Shown here piece by piece: positions 1-8,309 of a stretch of 32,181 nucleotides of DNA; within the stretch, counting starts at the first letter, position 1; every line of letters begins with the position of its first letter. The position numbers and the translations under genes are program-made. The notes beneath the pieces were generated by a model. It worked only from the letters and a program-made list of their open reading frames with translations. It was not told where the DNA came from and did no database searches. The stretch is from Pseudomonas sp. BN417 (GTDB taxonomy: Bacteria > Pseudomonadota > Gammaproteobacteria > Pseudomonadales > Pseudomonadaceae), in NCBI RefSeq assembly GCF_029871205.1, contig NZ_SSOJ01000145.1, positions 15,906 through 48,086 on the forward strand, in the 5' to 3' direction.

Positions 1-118
1 TCCCCCTCTGCAACGATTCCGCTCGGCCTTCTGACGGGGCGGGGTCCTTGCCTCACCTCTTTCACACAAGTTCAGGCAACGACTGGGCATCAGAATTGCT
101 GCGCCCTATCCGGCGCGA

Positions 119-157
119 GTCACCCCTCTACCCCTGGGAGAGGGGCGGGGGTGAGGG
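119..157. repeat. Intergenic inverted repeat, purine-rich arm type
   Basis: A short inverted repeat built on CCCCTCT / AGAGGGG is followed by GGGGGTGAGGG. The same arms occur in the larger nested repeat at 15169-15270, so this appears to be one copy of a dispersed family. The rest of 1-352 holds no convincing gene; the only other structure I see there is the repeat at 239-326. Confidence 0.55.
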
Positions 158-238
158 ATGTATCAGGCAGGCGTGCAGGCCTAAAAGGTCCGTGCTAGAC
201 GCTTCTATTCGGTACTGCAACAGCTAACGCAGACAGAG

Positions 239-326
239 CCAATTCATTCGCTTTGGGCAGCACAGCTGCCCCCCTGGAATCTTCCTGGGCAGGCCTTCGG
301 CCTGCTGAGCCAATGAATTCGCCGCC
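239..326. repeat. REPIN-like element, GAATTCATTCGC family, copy A
   Basis: The outer arms read AATTCATTCGC and CAATGAATTCGCC, the inverse of each other. Inside are two small hairpins, GGGCAGC-type and GGCAGGCC-type. Further copies lie at 19001-19096, 22144-22240, 25994-26033 (half), 27939-27960 (half), about 29298-29320 (half) and 30679-30725 (diverged). It sits just downstream of the MFS gene and may help end its transcript. Confidence 0.7.
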
Positions 327-352
327 ACGGATTCACACATTCTCCAGACCGC

Positions 353-1552
353 TCACCCCGCCGCCGAAACCGCCGCGCTGCGTGCCTTGCGCGTCATCAC
401 CGTAAAGGCGCTGATGGCGGCCAGGGCGAACAGGGCTTGCACGCCGATCATCGGCCAGGCGGTGCCGTCCTGCAGGGCGCCGAGCAGCAGGCCGCTGCAA
501 GTGGCGCCGAGCATCTGGGCGAAGCCCATCAGGCCGGCGGCCAGGCCCGCTCGGTGGGCGTTGGGCATGACCACACCGGCCACCGAGGCCGGGATCAACA
601 TGCCGCCGCCCAGGGTCACCAGCACCTGCGGCAGCGAGAGGCCGAGCACCGAGAGCCCGAGGGAGGCGTGCACCAGCAGGGTGCCGGTGGCGCCCAGGGC
701 CACCAGGCTGACGCCGATGCCGACGATGCGCTGCGGCCCCAACTGCATGATGCGCCGCTGGGTGAACAGGGCCCCGGCGATCAACCCGGAAATGGTCGCG
801 CCGAAGGCCAGGCCGTATTCCGCCGAACTCAGGCCCAGCAGGCCGATATAGACCGCGGATGAGCCCGCCACCACCGCGAACATCGCTCCGTAAGTGCCCG
901 CGAGGGTCAGCGCCAGGGCGCGGCTGGATCGCTGCGTCAGCAGGTCGAAGTAGTCCCGCGCCAGGGTCGCCGGGTGGCCGGCCTTGGGATCGAGGCTCGG
1001 GTTCGATTCGCGGTAGAAGGCCAATACCGCCAGCAGAGCGAGGCTGCCCAACGCCAGGGAGGCGAAGATGGGCGCGTGCCAGCCGCCCCACTGGGTCAGC
1101 AGGCCGCCCAGCATGGGGGCCAGGGCGATGGCGGTGAGCATCCCGATCACGGTCATCGCGAGGGCTGGCGCCGCCTGGGCCTTCCACACATCGCGGACGA
1201 TGGCCCGTGCCAGCACCAGCGCGGCGCAGGCGCCCAGACCCTGGGCGACGCGGCCGAGGATGAAGTCACTCATGCTGTCGGCCAGCAGCATCCAGGCTGT
1301 GGCAGCGAGGTAGAGGCTGAGCCCGCCGATCAGCACCGGGCGGCGGCCCACCCGGTCGGACAGCGGCCCCAGCAGCAATTGGCCGAGACCGAAGGCGGCG
1401 ACGAAAGCGGACAGTGCGGCGAGGCTGGCGCCATGCCCGGCGCCCAGGCCCTGCTCGATGCCGCCGAGGGCGGGAATGATGAGTTGGGTGGAGATTTCCC
1501 CCAGGGCGGTCAGCACCATGAGGATCGCCAGCAGCAGGCGGGACGGGTTCAT
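353..1552 (-). CDS. MFS drug-resistance transporter, Bcr/CflA type
   Basis: This is a 399-residue inner-membrane protein with about 12 hydrophobic helices. It carries the MFS motif A between helices 2 and 3 (GPLSDRVGRRPVL), typical of proton-coupled drug exporters of the Bcr/CflA (DHA1) group; the length is normal for the family. I place the start at 1552 because AAGGAG lies at good spacing before it. An upstream in-frame ATG would add 22 Arg-rich residues that overlap the small gene at 1549-1689. The TGA of that small gene overlaps this ATG, so the two are probably translationally coupled. Substrate is unknown. The neighbouring divergent RND pump suggests an export locus. Confidence 0.9.
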   Translation of the reverse strand: MNPSRLLLAILMVLTALGEISTQLIIPALGGIEQGLGAGHGASLAALSAFVAAFGLGQLLLGPLSDRVGRRPVLIGGLSLYLAATAWMLLADSMSDFILGRVAQGLGACAALVLARAIVRDVWKAQAAPALAMTVIGMLTAIALAPMLGGLLTQWGGWHAPIFASLALGSLALLAVLAFYRESNPSLDPKAGHPATLARDYFDLLTQRSSRALALTLAGTYGAMFAVVAGSSAVYIGLLGLSSAEYGLAFGATISGLIAGALFTQRRIMQLGPQRIVGIGVSLVALGATGTLLVHASLGLSVLGLSLPQVLVTLGGGMLIPASVAGVVMPNAHRAGLAAGLMGFAQMLGATCSGLLLGALQDGTAWPMIGVQALFALAAISAFTVMTRKARSAAVSAAG

Positions 1553-1689
1553 TGCTCGGCTCCTTCTTCGTCGGTAGCCAACGCCAGGGACATCAGCTGC
1601 CATTCCAGGGCCTGCCAATCATCGCTGCCGACACCGGAGGGCGCAGCGCAGCTCGCACCGTTCTCCACCTTTTCTTCTACGTGGTTCAT
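1549..1689 (-). CDS. Hypothetical 46-aa protein coupled to the MFS exporter
   Basis: A small reading frame begins MNHVEEKVENG and ends in an acidic tail (ATDEEGAEQ). It has a strong ribosome site, CGGAGG, about seven bases before the ATG, and its TGA overlaps the ATG of the MFS gene in an ATGA arrangement. Composition is acidic and soluble with two Trp (around DDWQALEW) and no membrane segment. I recognise no family. It could be a true micro-protein partner or simply a leader whose translation opens the MFS start. The ribosome site and the exact overlap argue against chance. Confidence 0.6.
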   Translation of the reverse strand: MNHVEEKVENGASCAAPSGVGSDDWQALEWQLMSLALATDEEGAEQ

Positions 1690-1742
1690 CGCGGGTACCT
1701 CCGTTGGTCGCTCAGCCCCTGGGCCGACGATTTAAATGACGA

Positions 1743-1783
1743 GTGACATATATACACGAAATTAGATTATGCCTATCATATTT
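1743..1783. promoter_or_regulatory. AT-rich divergent promoter region with weak Fur-box-like palindrome
   Basis: The gap between the divergent MFS and RND transcription units is much more AT-rich than its surroundings. For the plus strand, GTGACA at 1743-1748 and GATTAT at 1765-1770 are spaced 16 bases, giving a possible sigma70 promoter for the RND genes. Bases 1765-1783 match the Fur consensus at 12 of 19 positions, which is suggestive only. Confidence 0.35.
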
Positions 1784-1833
1784 TCGACTTGCGGTTGTCC
1801 CGCCCCGTCGCCGCCGAACCCGAGGATCGCTCC

Positions 1834-2931
1834 ATGAATCGTCCGCACAACGCCCTTCTTGCCCTGATCCCCGTCGCCCTGCTGGCCTTGAGTGGCTGCC
1901 ACAGCCAGGCCGACAGCACAGTGACAGCTCCCCTGCCCCGCGCCGTGCTGGTGACCCAGGTGCAGGCCGCCGTCCAGCAGGACGCGCTCTATACCGGCGT
2001 GGTGGCACCCCGCACGGCCAGTGACCTGGGCTTTCGCGTCGGCGGCAAGGTGATCGCGCGCAAGGTGGACCCGGGCACCCGCGTGGCCAAGGGCGACGTC
2101 CTTCTGGTGCTGGACAACACCGATTTCGAACTGGCCCTGCGCGCCGCCCGCAACCGGGTGACGGCCGCCGAAGCCGAACTTCGCCAGGCCAGTGACGACG
2201 AAAGGCGCTACCGCCGCCTGACCGGCACCGGTGCCGTGTCCCGGCAGATCTACGATCAGGCCAACACGCGCCTGCGGGTGGCCCAGGCCGAGCAGGCCGC
2301 CGCCACTTCCGAAGCGGCCCAGGTGGAGAACCGCCGCGCTTACTCCACCCTCAAGGCCGATGCCGATGGCGTGATCACCGACGTGCGGGTCGACCGCGGC
2401 CAGGTGGTCGCCGAGGGTCAAGTGGTGGCCAGCCTGGCCCACGACGGCGCCCGCGAGGCGGTGATCGACATCCCGGAAACCCAACGCGCCCTGGCCAACC
2501 ATCCGGCGCGTGCCTATCCCTACGGCGCCACGGCCGACGCGGTACCCGCCACCCTGCGCGAACTCTCCGCAGCGGCCGACGCTACCACCCGCACTTTCCG
2601 CGCCCGCTACACCCTGGGCGGCGATTCGGCGGCCCTGGCCATCGGCTCCACCATCACCCTGCGCCTGGACGGCGCCACCAAGGCGCAGCAGTTGCGCGTG
2701 CCCATCGGCGCCCTTCACGACAAGGGCCAGGGCACCGGTGTCTGGGTCATAGGCGCGGACAACAAGGTGGAATTGCGACCAGTGCGCGTCGTGCGCCTGG
2801 AGCAGGAACAGGCGGTCCTGGAAGGCAGCCTGCAGCCCGGTGAGCGCATCGTCGCCCTCGGCGCCCACCTGCTGAACGCGGGCGACAGCATTCGCGAACT
2901 GCCGGCGCCCTCGCTGGCCATGGAGCGCTGA
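1834..2931 (+). CDS. RND efflux periplasmic adaptor lipoprotein
   Basis: This 365-residue membrane fusion protein would link the RND permease encoded next to it to an outer-membrane channel. The N-terminus is a lipoprotein signal with lipobox LSGC (Cys about residue 21). After it come the split lipoyl/barrel-sandwich region (FRVGGKVIARKVDPG and later TDVRVDRGQVVAEGQ), a helical hairpin rich in Ala/Glu/Arg between them, and beta-barrel plus membrane-proximal domains. The ATG at 1834 follows GAGGATCG; a start 45 bases upstream would put charged residues ahead of the signal and is rejected. Only one base separates it from the permease gene. No outer-membrane factor gene is present in the window. 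Confidence 0.9.
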   Translation: MNRPHNALLALIPVALLALSGCHSQADSTVTAPLPRAVLVTQVQAAVQQDALYTGVVAPRTASDLGFRVGGKVIARKVDPGTRVAKGDVLLVLDNTDFELALRAARNRVTAAEAELRQASDDERRYRRLTGTGAVSRQIYDQANTRLRVAQAEQAAATSEAAQVENRRAYSTLKADADGVITDVRVDRGQVVAEGQVVASLAHDGAREAVIDIPETQRALANHPARAYPYGATADAVPATLRELSAAADATTRTFRARYTLGGDSAALAIGSTITLRLDGATKAQQLRVPIGALHDKGQGTGVWVIGADNKVELRPVRVVRLEQEQAVLEGSLQPGERIVALGAHLLNAGDSIRELPAPSLAMER

Positions 2932-2932
2932 C

Positions 2933-5900
2933 ATGGGCCGCTTCAACCTCTCCGCCTTCGCGGTACACAACCGGGCCGTCACCCTGTTCCTGATCATCGC
3001 CACCCTGGTCGCCGGCGCCTTCGCCTTCAGCAAGCTGGGCCGCGCCGAAGACCCGTCCTTCACGGTCAAGACCATGACCGTCACCGCCGCCTGGCCCGGC
3101 GCCACCGCGCGGGAGATGCAGGAACAGGTGGCCGACCGCCTGGAGAAGCGCCTGCAGGAACTGGACTTCTACGACCGCGTGGAAACCATCTCCCAACCCG
3201 GCTTCGTCTCGATGAAGATCCAGTTCCTCGACTCCACCCGGCCGGGGGACATCCAGGAGCTGTTCTACCAGACCCGCAAGAAGCTCTCCGACGAAGCCAA
3301 GCGCCTGCCCCAGGGCGTGATCGGGCCCTTCTTCAATGACGAATACTCGGATGTCTACTTCGCCCTGTATGCCCTGGAGGCCGAGCAACTGCCCCACCGC
3401 CAGCTGGTGCAGATGGCCGAGGACATGCGCCAGAGCCTGTTAGGCCTGCCCGGGGTGAAGAAGGTCAACATCCTCGGCGAGCAGCCCCAGCGCATCTTCG
3501 TCGAGTTCTCCTACGAGCGCCTGGCCACCCTGGGCCTCAAGCCCGAGCAGATCTTCGAGGCCCTGGCCAAGCAGAACGGCGTGGCCCCGGCGGGCTTCGT
3601 CGAGACCGCCGGCCCGCGCGCCTACATCCGCCTGGACGGCGCCTTCGACAGCCTGAAACTGATCGAGAACGTACCGATCAACGCCAACGGCAAGCTGCTG
3701 CGCATCGCCGATGTCGCCACCGTGCAGCGCGGCTACGAGGACCCGCCGAGCTTCCGCATCCGCCACCAGGGCGCGCCGGCGCTGATGCTCGGCGTGATCA
3801 TGGACCCGCACTTCAACGGCCTGGACCTGGACAAGTCCCTGCAGGCGGCGGAAGAGCGCATCCACGCCGACCTGCCGCTCGGCGTACGCTTCGACAAGGT
3901 CTCCGACCAGGCCGAGAAAATCCGCCTGGCGGTGGGCGAATTCATGATCAAGTTCTTCGTCGCCCTCGGCGTGGTCATGCTCATCAGCCTGATCGCCCTG
4001 GGCTTTCGCGTTGGCCTGGTGGTGGCCGCCGCCGTGCCACTGACCCTGTCCATCGTCTTCGTGGTGATGCTGATGACCGGTCGCGAGTTCGACCGCATCA
4101 CCCTCGGCGCGCTGATCCTCTCCCTCGGTCTGCTGGTGGACGACGCCATCATCGCCATCGAGATGATGGTGGTGAAACTCGAGGAAGGCCTGGACCGCGT
4201 CCAGGCCGCTACCTTCGCCTGGACTTCGACCGCCGCGCCCATGCTCACCGGCACCCTGGTGACCGTGATCGGCTTCCTGCCGGTGGGCTTTGCCAAGTCC
4301 GGTGCGGGCGAATATGCCGGCAACATCTTCTGGATAGTCGGCTTCGCCTTGCTCGCCTCCTGGCTGGTGGCGGTGTTCTTCACGCCCTACCTGGGGGTCA
4401 AGCTGCTGCCCAACATCAAGCCGGTGCCTGGCGGCCACGAGGCGCTCTACGCCACCCGCCTCTACCAGCGCCTGCGCGCCCTGGTCACCTGGTGCGTAAG
4501 CCACCGCAAGACGGTCACCGCCCTGGTGGTGCTCGCCTTCATCGGCAGCGGCCTGGGCATGGGCGTGGTGAAGAAGCAGTTCTTCCCCAACTCCGACCGA
4601 TCGGAGCTGCTGGTAGAGGTCTACATGCCCCCGGGCAGCGCCTTCAAGGCCACCGAGGCCGTGGTCGCGCAACTGGAAAAAGCCCTGCTGGAAGAGCCTC
4701 AGACCCGTCTGGTGGACGCCTATGTGGGTGGCGGCGCGCCGCGCTTCTTCCTCTCCCTGAACCCCGAGTTGCCGGACCCGGCCTTCGCCAAGCTGATCGT
4801 GCAGACCGCTGACTCCAAGGCGCGCGACGCCCTCAAGGCGCGCATGCGCGAGCGCATCGCTGCCGGCGAATTCCCCTCGGCGCGGGTGCGCGTCACCCAA
4901 CTGGTGTTCGGCCCGCCGGTGCCCTTCCCGGTGGTGTTCCGCGTTTCCGGCCCGGACCTCGACCAGCTGCGGCAGATCAGCGAAGAGGTGCGCACCGTGG
5001 TCGCCGCCAACGCCATGACCCGCGACACCTTCGTCGACTGGGGCGAGCGCAGCAGCGCCTATCGCCTGGTGCTGGACCAGGACCGCCTGCGCCTGCTCGG
5101 CTTCACTCCCAATGAGGTGAAGTCGCAGCTCAATGCCCTGCTTACCGGCAACCCGGTGACCGAAGTGCGCGAAGGCACTCGTACCGTGGCTGTGATGGTG
5201 CGGGCGCTGAATGCCCAGCGGGAAAACCTAGGCGGTATCGAGGGCCTGACCATCACCAACGCCGCCGGCGTCTCGGTGCCCCTGGAACAGGTGGGTCGCT
5301 TCCAGGCGGTGATGGAGGAACCCATCCTCAAGCGCCGCGACCGCGAGCCCACCTTCGAAGTGCGCGCCGACATCATTGCCGGCACCCAGCCGCCGGATGT
5401 GGAAAAGGCCGTGTACGCCGAGTTGCAGCCGCTGATCGCCAAGCTGCCGGCGGGCTACAAGGTGACCATCGCCGGCCCGGTGGAGGAAAGCGCCAAGGCC
5501 AACAAGGCCCTCGCCGCGCTGTTCCCGGTGATGATCCTGCTGACCCTGGTGGTAATCATGTTCCAGGTGCGCTCCTTCGGCGTGATGTTCATGGTCTTCG
5601 CCACCGCCCCGCTGGGAGTCATAGGCGCGGTGCCGGCGCTGCTGCTGTTCGACCAGCCCTTCGGCTTCAATGCCATCCTGGCGCTGATCGGCATCGGCGG
5701 CATCCTGATGCGCAACACCCTGATCTTCACCGACCAGATCGAGCAGGAGCGGGCTCACGGCCGGCCGCTGCGCGAGGCGATCATCGAGGCCACGGTACGC
5801 CGCGCCCGCCCGGTGCTGCTCACCGCCCTGGCCGCAGCCCTGGCCTTCATTCCCCTGACCTTCTCGGTGTTCTGGTCATCCCTGGCCTATGTGCTGATCG

Positions 5901-6010
5901 GCGGGGTTCTGGTGGGTACCGTGCTGACCCTGCTGTTCCTGCCGGCGCTCTGTGCGTTGGTCCTGCGGACCCGGGAAAAACCGGCAGAGGCCGATCTGGC
6001 CCTGAACTGA
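2933..6010 (+). CDS. RND multidrug efflux permease (TriC/VexK-like)
   Basis: This 1025-residue inner-membrane proton antiporter has the RND plan: TM1 (about 14-34), a first porter domain, a TM block about 335-500 with the proton-relay Asp pair D403-D404 (LLVDDAIIAIE), a second periplasmic domain, and a final TM block. The N-terminus (SKLGRAEDPSF) and the PGATAREMQEQVADRLEKRLQEL segment resemble the TriC/VexK subgroup rather than AcrB/MexB. The TM10 position that is Lys940 in AcrB appears to be Arg, near residue 927 (GGILMRNTL); as I recall this is usual in that subgroup. Length matches the family. It is co-transcribed with the adaptor. Substrates are not predictable. Confidence 0.92.
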   Translation: MGRFNLSAFAVHNRAVTLFLIIATLVAGAFAFSKLGRAEDPSFTVKTMTVTAAWPGATAREMQEQVADRLEKRLQELDFYDRVETISQPGFVSMKIQFLDSTRPGDIQELFYQTRKKLSDEAKRLPQGVIGPFFNDEYSDVYFALYALEAEQLPHRQLVQMAEDMRQSLLGLPGVKKVNILGEQPQRIFVEFSYERLATLGLKPEQIFEALAKQNGVAPAGFVETAGPRAYIRLDGAFDSLKLIENVPINANGKLLRIADVATVQRGYEDPPSFRIRHQGAPALMLGVIMDPHFNGLDLDKSLQAAEERIHADLPLGVRFDKVSDQAEKIRLAVGEFMIKFFVALGVVMLISLIALGFRVGLVVAAAVPLTLSIVFVVMLMTGREFDRITLGALILSLGLLVDDAIIAIEMMVVKLEEGLDRVQAATFAWTSTAAPMLTGTLVTVIGFLPVGFAKSGAGEYAGNIFWIVGFALLASWLVAVFFTPYLGVKLLPNIKPVPGGHEALYATRLYQRLRALVTWCVSHRKTVTALVVLAFIGSGLGMGVVKKQFFPNSDRSELLVEVYMPPGSAFKATEAVVAQLEKALLEEPQTRLVDAYVGGGAPRFFLSLNPELPDPAFAKLIVQTADSKARDALKARMRERIAAGEFPSARVRVTQLVFGPPVPFPVVFRVSGPDLDQLRQISEEVRTVVAANAMTRDTFVDWGERSSAYRLVLDQDRLRLLGFTPNEVKSQLNALLTGNPVTEVREGTRTVAVMVRALNAQRENLGGIEGLTITNAAGVSVPLEQVGRFQAVMEEPILKRRDREPTFEVRADIIAGTQPPDVEKAVYAELQPLIAKLPAGYKVTIAGPVEESAKANKALAALFPVMILLTLVVIMFQVRSFGVMFMVFATAPLGVIGAVPALLLFDQPFGFNAILALIGIGGILMRNTLIFTDQIEQERAHGRPLREAIIEATVRRARPVLLTALAAALAFIPLTFSVFWSSLAYVLIGGVLVGTVLTLLFLPALCALVLRTREKPAEADLALN

Positions 6011-6019
6011 CGACGGGCA

Positions 6020-6047
6020 CGCCCGGGGCCGCGAGGCAGCCCCGGGC
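6020..6047 (+). terminator. Possible terminator hairpin after the RND operon
   Basis: GCCCGGGGC pairs with GCCCCGGGC across an 8-9 base loop directly after the permease stop. No T-run follows, so intrinsic termination would be weak. It may instead act as a 3' stabiliser. Confidence 0.4.
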
Positions 6048-6235
6048 ACCTGGCTCAGTCACCAGCGGTACCTCCCCCCCGACCAACGGTCCCACCGCTC
6101 GACCTTTTAGGTTGCCGGCTCTAGGGCGCCCGACCGATCCTCGCCCCCGATCCATGCCTCCAACAAGAACCAGGCGAGTGCAGTCCCATCCACCACTGCC
6201 GATCGAACCAGGGGGTCAGCCCCGGGGGAGGAGCC

Positions 6236-6388
6236 ATGCGTATTCGTTGCTTTCTGTTCGGTTGTCGCTGGACCGAGGGTTTCCGCACCGAGGTGGGCGC
6301 CGTGCCCATGATCTGCCAGCGCTGCCTGCGCTGCGGTGCCCAGCGCTACCTGAGCCTGCCGGAGGAGGAGGCAGAAACGACCGGATGA
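6236..6388 (+). CDS. Cys-rich 50-aa small protein (PSPA7_2676-like)
   Basis: The reading frame starts MRIRCFLFGCRW and has a strong GGGGAGGAG ribosome site just before the ATG. Five cysteines (C5, C10, C27, C30, C33) form a CxxxxC and a CxxCxxC-G arrangement, the latter resembling half of a zinc ribbon. The pattern matches my memory of a Pseudomonas family of Cys-rich mini-proteins annotated after PSPA7_2676; function is unknown. It lies alone between the RND operon and the chemotaxis cluster. Confidence 0.72.
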   Translation: MRIRCFLFGCRWTEGFRTEVGAVPMICQRCLRCGAQRYLSLPEEEAETTG

Positions 6389-6436
6389 ATGGCGAAGGAA
6401 GCTGGCAGATAGCCATTTGACAGCACGCCACGACCC

Positions 6437-6463
6437 TCTAGTTTTAACCAGCGTTGCCGATGG
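6437..6463 (+). promoter_or_regulatory. Sigma28 (FliA) promoter candidate for the che cluster
   Basis: TCTAGTTT at 6437-6444 and GCCGATGG at 6456-6463 are separated by exactly 11 bases. The enterobacterial FliA consensus is TAAAGTTT-N11-GCCGATAA, so each half matches 6 of 8 and the spacing is perfect. It lies 50 bases before the first MCP start, as expected for a flagellar-class chemoreceptor promoter. Confidence 0.6.
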
Positions 6464-6513
6464 CCTCTACAGGCACCGTCGTTCGGTCAAACAACCTGGC
6501 AAGGGAGTGCACC

Positions 6514-7668
6514 ATGTCGCATTCGTCGTCCGTCAACGCCTGCAAGGGCCTGGCACTGCACTCCCTGGTCTGGCTGGCCTGCGCCGGCATGCTCGCCCTC
6601 GACCTGCCGGCCTGGCCGGCCTTGGGCGGGGGATGGCTGGCCAGCCTGCTGCTGGTCTGGCTGCAACGGGAGACAGCTTCCGTTGCGACCGCGGCCAGCC
6701 AGCAGCAACCCACCGCAGCGCCTGACTGGCGGCAGGCCCAGGATGCCCTGGACGACCAGCTCGGCACCCTCCAGGCCCATACCGGGCAGATAGACGGCCT
6801 GCTGCAGGACGCCATCCAGCGCCTCGGCGACAGTTTCCGCGGCCTCGCCGCACGCATCGATCAGCAGCGCACCCACTCCCATTCCCTGATCGAACGCTTC
6901 GGCAGCCAGCAGGCGGACAACGACGGCATGAACTTCCAGGAGTTCATCGCCACCACCCGCAACACCCTAGGCCTGTTCGTCGAGGCCACCCTGGAAACCA
7001 GCCAGACCTCCCAGGAGCTGGTGAAACGCATGGACCGGGTGACGCAGAAGATCGCCGATATCCTGAAATCCACCCAGGATATGGACGCCATCGCCAAGCA
7101 GACCAACCTGCTGGCGCTGAACGCCGCCATCGAGGCGGCTCGCGCCGGCGAGAGCGGCCGTGGCTTCGCCGTGGTGGCGGACGAGGTGCGCGCCCTGTCC
7201 ACCCGCTCCACCGGCTTCTCGGAACAGATCCGCCAGCACGTCGACGTGGTCTATCGGGAACTCCAGGACGCCGACGCCGCCATCGCCCAGCTGGCCGACA
7301 AGGACATGGGCTTCGCCCTGGACTCCAAGCAGCAGGTCCACCACATGCTGGAAGACCTGGAAGGCATGAACCGCCACACCCTGAAGGTGATCCAGGAACT
7401 GGACCGTCTATCCCTGGAAGTGGGCACGGGCGTCGACCAGGCCATCACCGCCCTGCAATTCCAGGACATGAGCAGCCAGTTGCTCGGGCAGATGTGCAGG
7501 CACTTCGCCAAGCTCGGCGGATTCGCCGCCGGCCTCGGCGGCCTGCGCAGCCTGGCGCCGGAGCAATGGCCGGAGCGGATGGAAAACGAGACCGCCGAAC
7601 TGCGCAAACCCGTCGCCAACCCGGTGAGCCAGAGCAGCGTCAAGGCGGGTGAGGTGGAGCTTTTCTGA
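6514..7668 (+). CDS. Short methyl-accepting chemotaxis protein without ligand domain
   Basis: This 384-residue chemoreceptor has two closely spaced hydrophobic segments (about 12-30 and 37-50) and no periplasmic sensor domain between them. A cytoplasmic coiled coil follows, with the highly conserved signalling tip at about 191-230 ([19 protein letters not shown]). The start at 6514 follows AAGGGAG; an upstream in-frame ATG would overlap the FliA-like promoter. By position it corresponds to the first gene (cttP/mcpA, PA0180) of the P. aeruginosa che2 locus, although this protein has almost no room for external sensing. The C-terminus ends in VELF and lacks the WEEF tether seen in the Aer2-like receptor. 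Confidence 0.85.
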   Translation: MSHSSSVNACKGLALHSLVWLACAGMLALDLPAWPALGGGWLASLLLVWLQRETASVATAASQQQPTAAPDWRQAQDALDDQLGTLQAHTGQIDGLLQDAIQRLGDSFRGLAARIDQQRTHSHSLIERFGSQQADNDGMNFQEFIATTRNTLGLFVEATLETSQTSQELVKRMDRVTQKIADILKSTQDMDAIAKQTNLLALNAAIEAARAGESGRGFAVVADEVRALSTRSTGFSEQIRQHVDVVYRELQDADAAIAQLADKDMGFALDSKQQVHHMLEDLEGMNRHTLKVIQELDRLSLEVGTGVDQAITALQFQDMSSQLLGQMCRHFAKLGGFAAGLGGLRSLAPEQWPERMENETAELRKPVANPVSQSSVKAGEVELF

Positions 7669-7798
7669 TCGGATAGGCATCAGCCCTTCGCCGCCCATCA
7701 GGACGACGAATGACTGACGCCAGGAACTGGACGCACCGAGGGCACCCATCTACACATAAGCATGGCCACTAGCCATCAACCCTGAAGGCAAGGGTTCC

Positions 7799-7879
7799 GT
7801 AGGTTGGCGCAGAGCGAAGCCCAACATGCGGGCTTTCAGCTGCAATCGTTGGGCTTCGCTTCGCTCTGCGCCAACCTAC
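7799..7879. repeat. Intergenic inverted repeat, GTAGGTTGGCGCAGAGCG family
   Basis: An arm of about 27 bases at 7799-7825 is repeated inverted at 7848-7879, with a small TTCGC insertion in the right arm. It fills the 254-base gap between the first receptor gene and cheY; I see no gene there. Related GTTGGG.CCCAAC arms recur near 26036-26081 and 27969-28003. Confidence 0.75.
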
Positions 7880-7922
7880 AAAAGCTTCATCCCAGAAAAA
7901 GCGGCATGGAGAGCGGCACCTG

Positions 7923-8288
7923 ATGAGCAAGCAGATCCTGATAGTCGACGATTCGGCATCGATAAGGCAGATGCTGAGCTTCACCCTCAAGGCCGCCGGC
8001 TACCTGGTGGACGAGGCGGTGGATGGCAAGGACGGCCTGGGCAAGGCCCAGAGCAAGGCCTACAACCTGGTCTTCACCGACCAGAACATGCCGAACATGG
8101 ATGGCATCAGCCTGATCCGCAGCCTGCGCGGGCTGCCCGGTTACCGCGCCACGCCGATCCTGATGCTGACCACCGAATCCAGCGACGCCATGAAGCAGCA
8201 AGGCAAGTCGGCCGGGGCCACCGGTTGGCTGGTCAAGCCCTTCGATCCGTCGAAGCTGCTGGAAGTCACCCGCAAGGTCCTCCCCTGA
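7923..8288 (+). CDS. cheY: Chemotaxis response regulator CheY (che2 type)
   Basis: This 121-residue single receiver domain is the usual CheY length. The acidic pocket (D9, D10), phospho-acceptor D53 (VFTDQNMPNMDG), T83 and K105 (LVKPF) are all present, so it should accept phosphate from the adjacent CheA. GGAGAG precedes the ATG. It is followed after 21 bases by cheA. Confidence 0.93.
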   Translation: MSKQILIVDDSASIRQMLSFTLKAAGYLVDEAVDGKDGLGKAQSKAYNLVFTDQNMPNMDGISLIRSLRGLPGYRATPILMLTTESSDAMKQQGKSAGATGWLVKPFDPSKLLEVTRKVLP

Positions 8289-8309
8289 CCCTGGCACAAG
8301 GCGCTTTCC

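Noticed and set aside
1765-1783. Fur box
   Set aside because: Only 12 of 19 consensus positions match and no iron-related gene is adjacent; retained only as a weak note in the promoter entry.
1762-3105. Long minus-strand open frame of 447 codons opposite the RND adaptor
   Set aside because: It is the antisense of a well-supported adaptor and permease; His/Gly/Ala-rich composition is typical of shadow frames in high-GC DNA.
3440-4900. Long minus-strand open frame opposite the RND permease
   Set aside because: Antisense of conserved RND motifs, with no recognisable domain and no ribosome site.
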